Positions 46,117-55,219 of a DNA stretch of 64,000 nucleotides are shown piece after piece; within the stretch, counting starts at the first letter, position 1, and every line of letters starts with the position of its first letter. The translations under genes and the position numbers were made by a program. The DNA comes from Calothrix sp. PCC 7103 (GTDB taxonomy: Bacteria > Cyanobacteriota > Cyanobacteriia > Cyanobacteriales > Nostocaceae). The notes under the pieces were generated by a model that saw only the letters and a list, made by a program, of their open reading frames with translations, had not been told where the DNA came from and made no database searches. The stretch is taken from the NCBI RefSeq assembly GCF_000331305.1, contig NZ_KB217478.1, positions 8,729,495 to 8,793,494 of the forward strand, in the 5' to 3' direction.

Positions 46117-46168
46117 GATTCTGTTACCTAGTGCAATAGTTTTTGGTTAAAGCTGTATATTTTTTACA

Positions 46169-46531
46169 TCAGTACTCGCTAGGCAACATCAACACTTTCT
46201 GGGCTAGATAAAGTTTGATATTAGGTAATGGAAAGTCAGTGTAAGGAATTTTCTGTCTTAACACTTCTTTATCAGTATCCCACTCACAAATTAAGACACC
46301 TGATTTTTCTTGGACTACCAGGCGCCAAATTTGAAGTTCTTGTAAGTAAGGATTTGATAACAATTTTTTAGTTTGATGTGAAGCAATAGCATCAATAAGC
46401 CAAAAACTTTGTGTAGTTTCGGCAAAATGCTTGATGCCTTCGGTATATAAAATATTTAACCAATGCTTATACAGAACACAAGAACCACTAAATTGTTTTA
46501 GTTCTGCGATTATTCCTTCAGTACTTTTCAT
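46169..46531 (-). CDS. DUF6876-like protein, copy 1
   Basis: 120 aa. The pattern FSGSCVLYKHWLNILYTEGIKHFAETTQSFWLIDAIASHQ, then LQEFQIW-like LQELQIWRLVVQEKSGVLICEWDTD, then IPYTDFPLPNIKLYLAQKVLMLPSEY matches my memory of DUF6876 (split here by short linkers). Paralogue of the gene at 62100-62462. DUF6876 proteins are plasmid- and phage-associated and of unknown function. ATG 46531 stands 37 nt from a GGCTCACGCC motif. Confidence 0.75.
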   Translation of the reverse strand: MKSTEGIIAELKQFSGSCVLYKHWLNILYTEGIKHFAETTQSFWLIDAIASHQTKKLLSNPYLQELQIWRLVVQEKSGVLICEWDTDKEVLRQKIPYTDFPLPNIKLYLAQKVLMLPSEY

Positions 46532-46568
46532 GGCTTAACCCTTTAAAGACGGTTTCTTTGTCTAAAAA

Positions 46569-46578
46569 GGCGTGAGCC
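46569..46578 (-). promoter_or_regulatory. GGCTCACGCC motif, occurrence 2
   Basis: Minus-strand GGCTCACGCC within CGGCTCACGCCT, 37 nt upstream of the DUF6876-like gene start at 46531. Confidence 0.7.
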
Positions 46579-46594
46579 GAAAAAAAAGCTACTA

Positions 46595-46695
46595 TAGCAA
46601 TCCTAAATCATTCGTGAGAAAGTAAAAAGCCTGAAATGCTTATAAATACGTATTTTCCATCTACGTATTTTCTCACGTTTCAATTCGGATTGCTA
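46595..46695. repeat. MITE with TAGCAATCCTAAATCATTCG termini, TA target duplication
   Basis: A 101-bp element beginning TAGCAATCC and ending GGATTGCTA. It is flanked on both sides by TA (46593-46594 and 46696-46697). The left end extends as TAAATCATTCGTGAGA; the right end mirrors CGTGAGA imperfectly. It belongs to the same family as 61932-62030. TA duplication suggests mobilisation by an IS630/Tc1-type transposase. Confidence 0.8.
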
Positions 46696-46739
46696 TAGTA
46701 GTTGTAAAACTAGTAGCTTTATATTTTAGTTAATTATAA

Positions 46740-46994
46740 TTAGCGATTAGAAACACAAGCAAATTCACTTTCAGGGGCTAACTCAGACTCTGTTAGCTCA
46801 TCACAATAACCAAGCGGGTAATCAAAGACTATCATGTAATTCCAAACGTTATCGTCATCAAGCCGTAACCCCGTGACTCGACCGATAGCCCATTTGCTGG
46901 GGTCGCAATTACTTCTCATTGCAACCCGCGAGTTGAATGTATATTTTGGAGCTTTAGCACAAAAGTGGCGGAATTCGATGATAATAGTGTTCAT
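46740..46994 (-). CDS. Small unknown protein
   Basis: 84 aa from ATG 46994 (frame open to 47027). It contains VAMRSNCDPSKWAIGRVTGLRLDDD and WNYMIVFDYPLGYCDELTE, which suggests a small beta-barrel (SH3-like). No family recognised. A variant motif GGCTGACGCC lies 43 nt upstream, so it appears to belong to the same regulon as the other cassette genes. Confidence 0.65.
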   Translation of the reverse strand: MNTIIIEFRHFCAKAPKYTFNSRVAMRSNCDPSKWAIGRVTGLRLDDDNVWNYMIVFDYPLGYCDELTESELAPESEFACVSNR

Positions 46995-47037
46995 ATTTTT
47001 GTTTAATTGAAATACTACAGTATTCACTTTCTATTCC

Positions 47038-47047
47038 GGCGTCAGCC
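47038..47047 (-). promoter_or_regulatory. GGCTGACGCC motif variant, occurrence 3
   Basis: Minus-strand GGCTGACGCC, a one-base variant of GGCTCACGCC, upstream of the gene starting at 46994. Confidence 0.6.
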
Positions 47048-47385
47048 TGAAAACATATTCTGAAACAGCACAAATATAAATTGTATCGATTTCACTGCAA
47101 TCTCTACCTATTAGTAAATGTCGGAGGAAATCTCTTGGCTTTATTCTTTCTGATGATAAGTAGTTTATTGGAATTTTCATTTGCCGACCTTAAAGTAATT
47201 ATACTTAGCGGTAGTACTAGAGTTTGACTCTATCAGCGTCTTTGGTAGCTAACGCGAAATTTTGATGATTTGCTGTGGTAATTTATCTGGGGTTTGCACT
47301 TCAACATCAACAGTTCTAATTTCATTCTTAATTTAGGAGGGGAAGTTTTTAAATATCCAACAAAACTCCCCACACAGCAAGTAAA
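47048..47385. other. 338-bp gap without recognised features
   Basis: AT-rich, no credible gene. It contains no GGCGCC, strong hairpin or motif of the cassette set. It must include the terminator of the gene ending at 47386 and the distal promoter of array 1. Confidence 0.4.
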
Positions 47386-48798
47386 TTAGGTAGATTTTAG
47401 TTCTTTCTGTTCCTTCTGAGACTGTTGAACGTTTTGCATCCAAGTCTGTATTGCTGCAACTTCAGGAATTCCCAAAGCAACAGCCTCAACTATATATTTC
47501 TGATATGAATTTGCTACGTGGTTGGGATGCTCAAATTTATCTTGTCCCCAAAAGAAGCACATGGTTTTGACTAATTCGTCAATTTGGCTTTCTTCCAATT
47601 CGTTTGGGCGCTCTACTTCCTTAAGTTTCAGCCATTCAATTACCGACGCAACTGGATAGTTCAGCAATGTGCGAATTTGCTTAACCCGTAAATCTTGATT
47701 CGGTTTCGATGAGGCAGGCATAACAGCTTGATGTACTTGAGTTTGTTGCTGCTGTGGTAAAGGAACTTCTACACAATCGGTTAGTTTAGATTGAACGTAG
47801 CTTATGATTGCAGGCCAATCAGCATCTTTGTTCCACTCGCACCGAATCCTGGTTTTAGTCGCAGCATCATAAAGCCGACAGAAAACCACATTTTCTTCAC
47901 CAGGGGTTGCAGCTAAAATCAGAGGTCTAGAAAAATCTTGCACTTGGGACACTGCCAAGAGAAACGTTTTCGCAAAGTTCGTCTCTATCCCGGTTCTAAC
48001 AACGTACAGTTTATCCCCTGCGACAACGATATCAAGCTTCATATTGTCCTTACCTTTGAACTCTTTGCTTGTTAATCGCAGATTTTGTAAATATCCGCTT
48101 AAAGCTCTTTGCTGCACCGGAATAGTTTTATCATTATTGATATCGTAGTTATACCAAAGATAAGACTCACCGCTGAGTTCTCCATTTTTTACATACAAAT
48201 AAATTGGCTCAGGTGGATTACAAAGCCCTAATTTAATTTCTGCAAGCATTTCAATTCCTCCTTTATTGTCTGTAGTGATAGCAGCATCGTTACAGCAGTT
48301 GAGTTTATTTGCGCGATATCTCAGCCTGAAACTGTGGCGCCTGCTATATTTAGTACTATTGATTGTACTAAATCGACAATAAATTTGATGCTTTTCTTCT
48401 AATATTCTTGTTCGCAAACAGTAATTGAAATTCAGTAACTCTCGTTTTTGAGAATCAACAATCAATATAGGTATTTTGACGCGCGCATTATAATTGGCGC
48501 CTGTTTCTACTTCTTGCCGTTGCATAGGCAAGGTTTCTTGCTTGTAGTGCCATGTAATGTAGTTGTAACACTTAGCCCAAGTATTAGACCTGTGGATTTC
48601 TAAACCATTTATAATGACTAACCAATTTTGGGTAACAAACTCATCACTATCGTAGATAATTTTGGCTATTAGCTTTTCATCAGCATATACTTCGTGCTTG
48701 TCAAACGAAATTTGATTAACCCTAATATTATCTAGACTTTGAAGTGGTTCGTGTTTCCCACTTTCAAGCGCTTGCTGTGTAAAGGCTAGATGCGTCAT
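47386..48798 (-). CDS. Unknown 470-aa protein, possibly two products from one frame
   Basis: The frame spans 48798-47386. An internal ATG at 48249 has a near-ideal ribosome site (AAAGGAGGAATTGAAATG) and starts MLAEIKLGLCNPPEPIYLYVKNGELSGES. A separate 288-aa protein from there is at least as likely as the full-length one. The N-terminal 183 residues (MTHLAFTQQALESGKHEP at the start) are basic in their second half (RRHSFRLRYRANKLNCC). The C-terminal part has a beta-rich domain (LDIVVAGDKLYVVRTGIETNF) and a final helical domain (RVKQIRTLLNYPVASVIEWLKLKEVERP). No motif identifies a function. A single-strand DNA-binding role is only a guess from the proximity to the replication gene. Confidence 0.6.
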   Translation of the reverse strand: MTHLAFTQQALESGKHEPLQSLDNIRVNQISFDKHEVYADEKLIAKIIYDSDEFVTQNWLVIINGLEIHRSNTWAKCYNYITWHYKQETLPMQRQEVETGANYNARVKIPILIVDSQKRELLNFNYCLRTRILEEKHQIYCRFSTINSTKYSRRHSFRLRYRANKLNCCNDAAITTDNKGGIEMLAEIKLGLCNPPEPIYLYVKNGELSGESYLWYNYDINNDKTIPVQQRALSGYLQNLRLTSKEFKGKDNMKLDIVVAGDKLYVVRTGIETNFAKTFLLAVSQVQDFSRPLILAATPGEENVVFCRLYDAATKTRIRCEWNKDADWPAIISYVQSKLTDCVEVPLPQQQQTQVHQAVMPASSKPNQDLRVKQIRTLLNYPVASVIEWLKLKEVERPNELEESQIDELVKTMCFFWGQDKFEHPNHVANSYQKYIVEAVALGIPEVAAIQTWMQNVQQSQKEQKELKST

Positions 48799-48900
48799 AA
48801 TTGAATTCCTGACTTTATTTTAGTTGGGTTCAAAAGCCACGTGGTCGCAACAGTTTTCTCAGGACGAGCGGCCGCGTGGTTATTTAGCCTTATTTTCTAA

Positions 48901-48976
48901 GATAACATTTGTTATCCCATTTGTAAACCCATCAGGGATAACAAAAGTTTTGATTGGTATGTACGCTTGTTATCCC
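48901..48976. promoter_or_regulatory. TTGTTATCCC repeats upstream of RHH gene
   Basis: TTGTTATCCC occurs at 48909-48918 and 48967-48976 and inverted (GGGATAACAA) at 48935-48944. A partial inverted copy, GGGATAACAG, lies at 49371-49380 beyond the RHH gene. The first forms GATAACA-TT-TGTTATC (48901-48916), a near-palindrome. They surround the promoter of the ribbon-helix-helix gene, so they may be its operators or iterons of an origin. Confidence 0.65.
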
Positions 48977-49022
48977 TAGGCTTTTGTTGATAGTTTAAAA
49001 ATAATCAAGTTAGGAAAGTACA

Positions 49023-49235
49023 ATGGCAGAATCGAGGTTAAACATTAGAATTTCACCAGACAAGAAGGACGCTTTTTACCAAAAAGCCAAACAAGAGGGA
49101 AAAAACGCTACTGATGTGCTAATCGATTTAATTGACCAATACCTTGGCAGTAAAGCTGAGTACGGCGAGATTTTAGAGTTAAGGCAACGAGTTGAAAAAC
49201 TCGAAGAGGTATTGCTGGGGGAAACAGCCGCCTGA
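49023..49235 (+). CDS. Ribbon-helix-helix (CopG/ParD-like) DNA-binding protein
   Basis: A 70-aa protein. The N-terminal RHH pattern is RLNIRISPDKKDAFYQKAKQEGKNATDVLIDLIDQYLG, followed by a coiled-coil start (YGEILELRQRVEKLEEVL). ATG 49023 has GTTAGGAAAGTACA upstream (AGGA at good distance). Directly after the stop, another frame reads LREENKSLRQLLEQLKEML, continuing the coiled coil. The protein may therefore be C-terminally truncated by a frameshift. Candidate repressor of its own promoter and of the replication gene. Confidence 0.8.
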   Translation: MAESRLNIRISPDKKDAFYQKAKQEGKNATDVLIDLIDQYLGSKAEYGEILELRQRVEKLEEVLLGETAA

Positions 49236-49294
49236 GAGAAGAGAATAAGTCTCTCAGGCAGTTATTGGAACAATTAAAAGAGATGCTTAAGGAT

Positions 49295-49325
49295 AAACCC
49301 GCCAATGATTAGGCGGGTTTACTGC
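49295..49325 (+). terminator. Rho-independent terminator
   Basis: AAACCCGCC (49295-49303) pairs perfectly with GGCGGGTTT (49312-49320). Then ACTGCTTTTTAA gives a T-tract. Located 60 bp after the RHH gene stop. Confidence 0.85.
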
Positions 49326-49973
49326 TTTTTAATGCTTAATACTTCTTGTGATAACTATGTGTTACTATTTGGGATAACAGGCTAGTTGAAGCGCTTGGCA
49401 TCAAGCAACTGCTTGGTAGCAGGCTGTTTGATGCTTAATAGCACCTTAATTACTTAACATAAACGATTCGTGGCGCCTCGACGTATGTAGCGCTGACATA
49501 TTTTCATGCGAATCAGAGGAGGATTAATAAATTCGATTAGTTTAAGCGACACCAATAAAAGTCCATTTGATCATCCATTGATTATATGGCGCCATTTACA
49601 TCATCGAAGATACCACTTCTGGATGATGACTATGGCAACGCACGCAACTTAAAATTTTGAATTTGCTCCATCTTGCTATAACAGTCTACAAGTATTAACA
49701 ACGTTTTCTCCCGCTGTACCTGGTTATATCCTAGATTATTCTGTCTATAAAGCTTAATACTTCATTCTGACTTTTTTAATTGATTTTGAGCGCTCGTTAC
49801 TAATTGGTAACAGATTTATTAACTTTGAGTGACCCGCGATTTCACGAAGCTTGCTAAAGATAACTTAAAAAAGCGTCATATTTCTATGCGCTATTTTTGA
49901 CGCGCGCTGTAATAAGAAGCCTTCAACACAAACTTTCGCCTGAATGTACAGAATTCAAAACTTGGAGTTTTCT
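49326..49973. other. Non-coding region before replication gene; candidate origin
   Basis: About 640 bp with no credible gene. It begins with a GGGATAACAG repeat (49371) and contains two GGCGCC sites (49475 and 49590 areas). There are direct-repeat-like segments CATTCGTGG/CGATTAG and several AT-rich stretches. By analogy with plasmid organisation, an origin next to its Rep gene is plausible. No canonical DnaA box (TTATCCACA) was noticed. Confidence 0.45.
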
Positions 49974-52877
49974 ATGAATAAAATTGATATTTTATCAGCT
50001 AATTTTCAGCCTGAACACCTTATTGAATGGCTAAATAGCTCAGTTGATAAAGAAATCATTGCCCTTAATGTTATATCGCTATCAGGAACAACACCCTATG
50101 AATATTTACTTTATAGCTCCAGTATCTCTCGCCGTAACGACGGGCGCCTGCGAGATAAGGATTTAAAGAAATATCAGCACATTGAATATGGAGGTTGGTG
50201 GTGTAATGGCATTGACCCTCTCAACAACTACAATCCAATGATGTGGGGATGCTTCAAACCTGATAAACCTAGACGCGATTACGAAAAAATTCATAAATTT
50301 ATTAAATATGAGCATCCTTATAAAGAGGCAACGCGCGCATTTTTTCTACAAGTGCCAAAAAGGATTTGGGAAAAAGTTGCGGAGCGTTATAGTATTGCCG
50401 TTACTCCAGGTGAATGGGAACATCCGCATGGATTTTGGTACTGGGTATGGCGCCGAAATGTACCAATAGTAATTGTTGAAGGAGTTAAGAAAGCAGCTTG
50501 CTTACTAACCGCTGGCTATGCTGCAATTGCAATCCCTGGAGTCAACGCTGGCTATCGCATTCCTAAAGATGAAGCAGGTAATGTAATTGGAAATATCTTT
50601 CTCGTGCCAGATTTGAAACATTTTGCAACTTTAGATAGACAGATTACTATTTGCTTCGACCAGGATGAAAAGCCAGAAACTGTTCAACGGGTAAGAACTG
50701 CTACCCAAAGAATGGGGAAATTACTTGCGTACTCTGGTTGTGAGGTTAAAGTAATTGATTTGCCAGGACCACAAAAAGGAGTTGACGATTTTATTTTTGC
50801 TCAGGGAGAAGAAGAATTTGAGACTCTTTACGAAAAAGCAGACACTTTAGAGATGTGGCAAGTCAAACTTTTTACACTTTTGACTTACAAAAGAGCTATT
50901 TCACTTGAGCAAAAATATCTTGGACAAATATCAATCCCAGAGTCTGAAAAGTTGATTATCCTTAAATCAGGAAAAGGGACGGGTAAAACCGAATGGTTAA
51001 CCTCGGAAGTTGCAAAAGCTCATGAACAAAATCATCGAGTGTTAATTATTACCCATCGCATTCAGTTAGGGGAAGCATTGTGCGAACGTTTTGGAGTCAA
51101 TTATGTAACTAAAGTACACTCATCAGGTACGGGGGATTTACTTGGATATGGGGTTTGTATCGATTCTCTTCACCTTCAGAGCCAAGCTAGGTTTAATCCT
51201 AGCGATTGGTATAACGATACGGTAATCATTGATGAATGCGACCAAGTATTTTGGCATCTTCTCAATTCTTCGACAGAAGTCGCAAAACATCGGGTTTCTG
51301 TACTTAAAAACCTTAAGTTGCTAATTCAGAATGTTTTAAGTAGCCCCAAAGGAAAGATTTATTTAGCAAGCGCTGATGTATCCGATTGTGATGCTGACTA
51401 CGTACTTTCTTTAGCAGGAGAGATTAAGGTTAAACCATTTGTAATTCTTAATAATTTTAAACCTCAATCCGGAAATTGTTACAGCTATGACGGTACTAAT
51501 CCGAAAAATTTAGTTGCAGCTTTGGATAAAGCAATTCCCCAAGGAGGACATCATCTGCTGTGTTGTTCTGCTCAAAAAGCTAAATCAAAATGGGGAACTC
51601 AGGCTTTAGAAGAAAGATTTCGGCGTAAATTTCCACAGTTGAGGATTTTAAGAATTGATAGTGAATCGGTTGCAGACCCAGAGCATCCTGCTTATGGCTG
51701 TATTGCTCATCTCAACTCGATTCTGCGGGAATACGATTTAGTTATTGCTTCTCCAAGTCTGGAAACTGGTGTGTCTATCGATATTCAAGGTCATTTCAAC
51801 GCCGTATGGGGAATATTTCAAGGAGTTCAGTCTGCTAACTCCGCGCGGCAGATGTTAGCAAGATTGAGAGAGACTGTTGACCGCCATATCTGGGTTAGGA
51901 ATTGTGGCATGGGATTTGTAGGAAATGGCGCCGCGTCATTAGGTGTACTTTTAGCAAGTCAACATGTAGCGACAAGAGCAAACATTGCGTTATTGTCCGA
52001 AGCTGATAATGCTGATTACAGTTGCATCGATGAGAATTTCCAACCGGAATCATTACAGACTTGGGGAAAACGAGCTTGTGTTATCAACGCTCAAATGCGG
52101 TGCTATCGAGAATCTGTGCTGAAGGGTTTGGTAGAAGATGGTTACACAATTATTGATGTAGAAGATATTGAGCCTTTGGAGAGTGAGCAAGTGTTTGAAT
52201 CCGTTAAAGCAGCTTCTATGGAGTTACATGTATCTGAATGCCGCGCGGTTGAAACGGCATCCGATATCTCTGACGTTGAGTTAGAGAAACTAAAAGATAA
52301 GCGCGCAAAGACTACCACGGAACGGCAGCAAGAGCGCAAAGCTGTGTTAAAAGAACTTTATGGTATTGAGGTAACGGCTTCCTTGGTATGGAAAGACTCG
52401 GACGGCTGGTATCCTCAACTACGCTTGCATTACTTTTTGACCTTGGGACGACAGCATCTTGCCCAACGTGATGTAACAACAGCTAAGGCACAAATAGAAT
52501 TGGGTGAGAATGCTGTCTGGAAGCCAGATTTTAACCGAGGGCAGTTATTACCTGTAGTTTTGTTATTGGAAAATCTCAACATCAGTTATTTTCTAACTCC
52601 AGGGGTGATGTTTCGTGGTTCTGACCTACAATTACAGCAGTTTAAGGCTTTGGCTGTACAGCATCGGTATATTATTAGGAACTATTTGGGGGTTTCCATT
52701 TCCGAGGGATTAGGCGCTATCACAATTGTTCAAAAAATATTGAGTAAGTTAGGGTTGAAATTATCCTATGTTGGGCGATTTGGAAGTAGGGGTTACAGGG
52801 AAAGAGTTTATAAATTTATTGAACCAAAAGATGAACGTGATGTAATTTTCGCTACCTGGGAAAAACGTTATGCTTAG
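49974..52877 (+). CDS. CyRepA1-type plasmid replication protein (DUF3854 primase-helicase)
   Basis: 967 aa from ATG 49974 (frame open from 49944; CTTGGAG upstream). The N-terminal half contains the TOPRIM-like DUF3854 region: VPIVIVEGVKKAACLLTAGYAAIAIPG near residue 162 (VEG-x-K), and ITICFDQDEKP near 226 (DxD). A superfamily-2-like helicase follows: Walker A LKSGKGTGKTE near 331, VLIITHRI, TVIIDECDQVFWH near 417 (DEcD), and a C-terminal region with SLETGVSIDIQG and QMLARLR (motif VI-like). This composition is that of the CyRepA1 family of cyanobacterial plasmids, combining primase and helicase. It indicates that the element can replicate autonomously. Confidence 0.85.
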   Translation: MNKIDILSANFQPEHLIEWLNSSVDKEIIALNVISLSGTTPYEYLLYSSSISRRNDGRLRDKDLKKYQHIEYGGWWCNGIDPLNNYNPMMWGCFKPDKPRRDYEKIHKFIKYEHPYKEATRAFFLQVPKRIWEKVAERYSIAVTPGEWEHPHGFWYWVWRRNVPIVIVEGVKKAACLLTAGYAAIAIPGVNAGYRIPKDEAGNVIGNIFLVPDLKHFATLDRQITICFDQDEKPETVQRVRTATQRMGKLLAYSGCEVKVIDLPGPQKGVDDFIFAQGEEEFETLYEKADTLEMWQVKLFTLLTYKRAISLEQKYLGQISIPESEKLIILKSGKGTGKTEWLTSEVAKAHEQNHRVLIITHRIQLGEALCERFGVNYVTKVHSSGTGDLLGYGVCIDSLHLQSQARFNPSDWYNDTVIIDECDQVFWHLLNSSTEVAKHRVSVLKNLKLLIQNVLSSPKGKIYLASADVSDCDADYVLSLAGEIKVKPFVILNNFKPQSGNCYSYDGTNPKNLVAALDKAIPQGGHHLLCCSAQKAKSKWGTQALEERFRRKFPQLRILRIDSESVADPEHPAYGCIAHLNSILREYDLVIASPSLETGVSIDIQGHFNAVWGIFQGVQSANSARQMLARLRETVDRHIWVRNCGMGFVGNGAASLGVLLASQHVATRANIALLSEADNADYSCIDENFQPESLQTWGKRACVINAQMRCYRESVLKGLVEDGYTIIDVEDIEPLESEQVFESVKAASMELHVSECRAVETASDISDVELEKLKDKRAKTTTERQQERKAVLKELYGIEVTASLVWKDSDGWYPQLRLHYFLTLGRQHLAQRDVTTAKAQIELGENAVWKPDFNRGQLLPVVLLLENLNISYFLTPGVMFRGSDLQLQQFKALAVQHRYIIRNYLGVSISEGLGAITIVQKILSKLGLKLSYVGRFGSRGYRERVYKFIEPKDERDVIFATWEKRYA

Positions 52878-52940
52878 GCGTGTCCAGCACTAATAATAAA
52901 GAGACTATACAGATATATTTTGGACACAACCACCCATAAT

Positions 52941-52959
52941 CTCCCAAATTATATGGGAG
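52941..52959 (+). terminator. Hairpin after replication gene
   Basis: CTCCCA (52941-52946) and TGGGAG (52954-52959) with a 7-nt AT loop, 64 bp after the replication gene stop. Short and without a strong T-tract; a weak terminator. Confidence 0.45.
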
Positions 52960-53012
52960 AATTCGGGCGCCTTTGAAAATATGAGCAAAAAATAGTACAA
53001 ATAAACACTTGT

Positions 53013-53037
53013 CCGAACGGCAACTGTTGCCGTTCGG
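53013..53037. repeat. Perfect CCGAACGGCAA hairpin, copy 2
   Basis: CCGAACGGCAA (53013-53023) and TTGCCGTTCGG (53027-53037), an 11-bp perfect stem with a 3-nt loop. The arms are identical to those at 45337-45359. Confidence 0.7.
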
Positions 53038-53235
53038 CAGTTATGTCATACACAACGGCTGAAAGCTGTATATTGTAAGTATTTCTACGTCATTAATGCT
53101 TTATACAACATTCTGCAAACCTTTGAACAACAAGTAGCAAGTTTTGGTTTTAATAAGCTACTACCGTGCGGCGTAAATACGCCTACCATTTCAAAGGCTG
53201 CAAACGAAGATTTATTAAAGTCTCCGAATGGTCGG

Positions 53236-53352
53236 TTTATTTCCGCCATGCTGTACTACTAACTCAAAAGGCGCCCGGAATCTATTCGTCATGAAAAATT
53301 TTACTTGTATGAACTTATCTTAAAACAACTAGTTCAGCTTGGCGGAAATAAA
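53236..53352. repeat. 13-bp inverted repeat enclosing about 90 bp
   Basis: TTTATTTCCGCCA (53236-53248) and TGGCGGAAATAAA (53340-53352) are exact complements. It may be a short MITE-like element, without obvious target duplication. It ends 70 bp before the SWIM-finger gene. Confidence 0.5.
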
Positions 53353-53422
53353 GCTCCAGAGAAGGAATTTACTTGATAAAAACGTTTTATGCTATTTAGC
53401 ATAACTATATAGGGCTGGTGCG

Positions 53423-55219
53423 ATGTTGGGCATACATCTGAGCGAAGCGGTCATCCGTCAAAACGCAAATACCAAATGCTTGCAACGTGGTGAGATGTGC
53501 TATCGAGATGGTTCGGTACTATCTGTTACCCAAAGGGAAGAAGAAATTCAAGCCGAAGTCCAAGGGAGCAAAGAGCAACCCTATCGTGTCACCATCATTC
53601 CATCAGAGGGACGCAAAATAACCGCACTTTGTAACTGTCCCTACGTTTATGATGGATGGTGCAAGCACATTGTCGCGACAACTTTGACCTGCATTCGCTC
53701 ACCCGAAATTATCGAGCAACGTCCCAGCCTCCCGCAGCTTTTAGAACGACTCGACCACTCACAAACCCAACGTTTAGTGCAGGAGTTGGTTACGGAACAC
53801 CCCGAACTCATCGACGAAATCGACGGTTACGTAAATGCCATCCTTACATCCCCAGCGATAGAAACATCATCCCCAAAATCGACACCTTTCAAACAAATTG
53901 CCATTGACAGCAAAAAAATTAAAACCACAGTTCGACAAACCTTCCGCGATGCAGTTAATAGTTGGGAAAGTGGTTACGATTATGCCTCGGAAACCGTCAA
54001 CGAAAATATATTAAGCATGATTGGCGATGCAGCGGAAAATTGCGATTTCGATGATGCCAAAACCGCTCTCGCAATACTCGATGCAATTACCGAAGCTTGT
54101 GTTTCTGACTGGGATTATGTCGCTGACTATGGTATGGATAATGATGAAATAGCCCCCGCACTCGACGAAGTTTGGTGCGAAGCCATACTCAGTGGCGAAC
54201 TGACAACTAGGGAGCGCAGTGAAATCAAGAAAAATCTCAAAACTTGGCAGTCAGAATGGAATGCAGATTTTAGTTTAGCACTTGAAGCACTCGAACAGGG
54301 TTGGGATTATCCACCATTATTAGAAGTATTATCGGGAAATGTTAGCCACAGAGCTATCTGGGAAAATCGAGAAATTCCCGATTATGCCGATGATTTAGCA
54401 TTAATTCGCCTGAAAGTACTCGAACGGCAGGAGCGTCCGCTTGAATATTTGTATTTGGCTCAATCCGAACAACAAACCAAGCAACATTTAACTATGTTGG
54501 GACGTTTGGGACGGGTTGAAGAAGCAGTGGCAACAGCCGAAAGGCAAATGTCAACGATGGAAGAAGCTTTTGCCCTAGCACAAACTTTACAACAAAAACA
54601 GGCTTTGTCACAAGCCTTAAAAATTGCCCAGCAAGGGTTAAATTTACCGGGGAAATGTCAGTATAAATTGGGGATTTGGACGAGCGAATTGGCTGAACAT
54701 TTGGGCGATATAGACGTAGCAATTACGGCTCGAAAACATGCTTTTCAAGCCGAGCCAACTTTTTCCGATTATTTAATAATTGAAGAATTGGCTGGGAATA
54801 ATTGGGAACAGATAAAATTAGATTTGCAGCAATCTCTCAGGCAGTTAAATTCTGTCCTTGGTGTGACAGAAGAAAGAGTTAAGATTTTTCTCCACGAAGG
54901 ATTAGTCGCAGACGCAATTAATTGTGTGAGCGAGCTTCGTTCTTATGATGCCGAATTAATTTATCGCGTTATGGATGCGGCAGTTTCTGTCAATCCCGAC
55001 TGGGTAATTGAAAACTCCCGTCTTCGGGCTGAAAAAATTATGGATAATAAAAAATCGGAATATTATCGCTACGCAGTGGAGTGGTTGAAAAAAGCCCGTT
55101 TAGCTTATATGACATCGGGACGAAAAGCAGAATGGAAAAAATACTATGAGCATTTATTGGATGTTCACTGTCGCAAGCGGGAATTGATGGAATTATTGAG
55201 ACAACGAGGTATGAGTTAG
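53423..55219 (+). CDS. SWIM zinc-finger protein
   Basis: A 598-aa protein. The SWIM motif is exact: C70-x-C72-x7-C80-x-H82 (CNCPYVYDGWCKHIV), after a beta-strand ALCNC-type entrance. The remaining 500 residues are helical repeats (TPR-like: FALAQTLQQKQALSQALKIAQQGL and IAVTARKHAFQAE-like segments), acidic at the front. SWIM proteins of this layout often stand beside helicases and bind DNA or proteins. The gene contains no GGCGCC, unlike almost all neighbours, and has more CG-rich codons. It may be a recent arrival. Confidence 0.85.
   Translation: MLGIHLSEAVIRQNANTKCLQRGEMCYRDGSVLSVTQREEEIQAEVQGSKEQPYRVTIIPSEGRKITALCNCPYVYDGWCKHIVATTLTCIRSPEIIEQRPSLPQLLERLDHSQTQRLVQELVTEHPELIDEIDGYVNAILTSPAIETSSPKSTPFKQIAIDSKKIKTTVRQTFRDAVNSWESGYDYASETVNENILSMIGDAAENCDFDDAKTALAILDAITEACVSDWDYVADYGMDNDEIAPALDEVWCEAILSGELTTRERSEIKKNLKTWQSEWNADFSLALEALEQGWDYPPLLEVLSGNVSHRAIWENREIPDYADDLALIRLKVLERQERPLEYLYLAQSEQQTKQHLTMLGRLGRVEEAVATAERQMSTMEEAFALAQTLQQKQALSQALKIAQQGLNLPGKCQYKLGIWTSELAEHLGDIDVAITARKHAFQAEPTFSDYLIIEELAGNNWEQIKLDLQQSLRQLNSVLGVTEERVKIFLHEGLVADAINCVSELRSYDAELIYRVMDAAVSVNPDWVIENSRLRAEKIMDNKKSEYYRYAVEWLKKARLAYMTSGRKAEWKKYYEHLLDVHCRKRELMELLRQRGMS

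Noticed and set aside
49216..49224. Programmed -1 frameshift site GGGGGAAAC in the RHH gene
   Set aside because: It does not fit the X-XXY-YYZ heptamer in the reading frame, so a simple mutation is preferred, though the tail remains suspicious.
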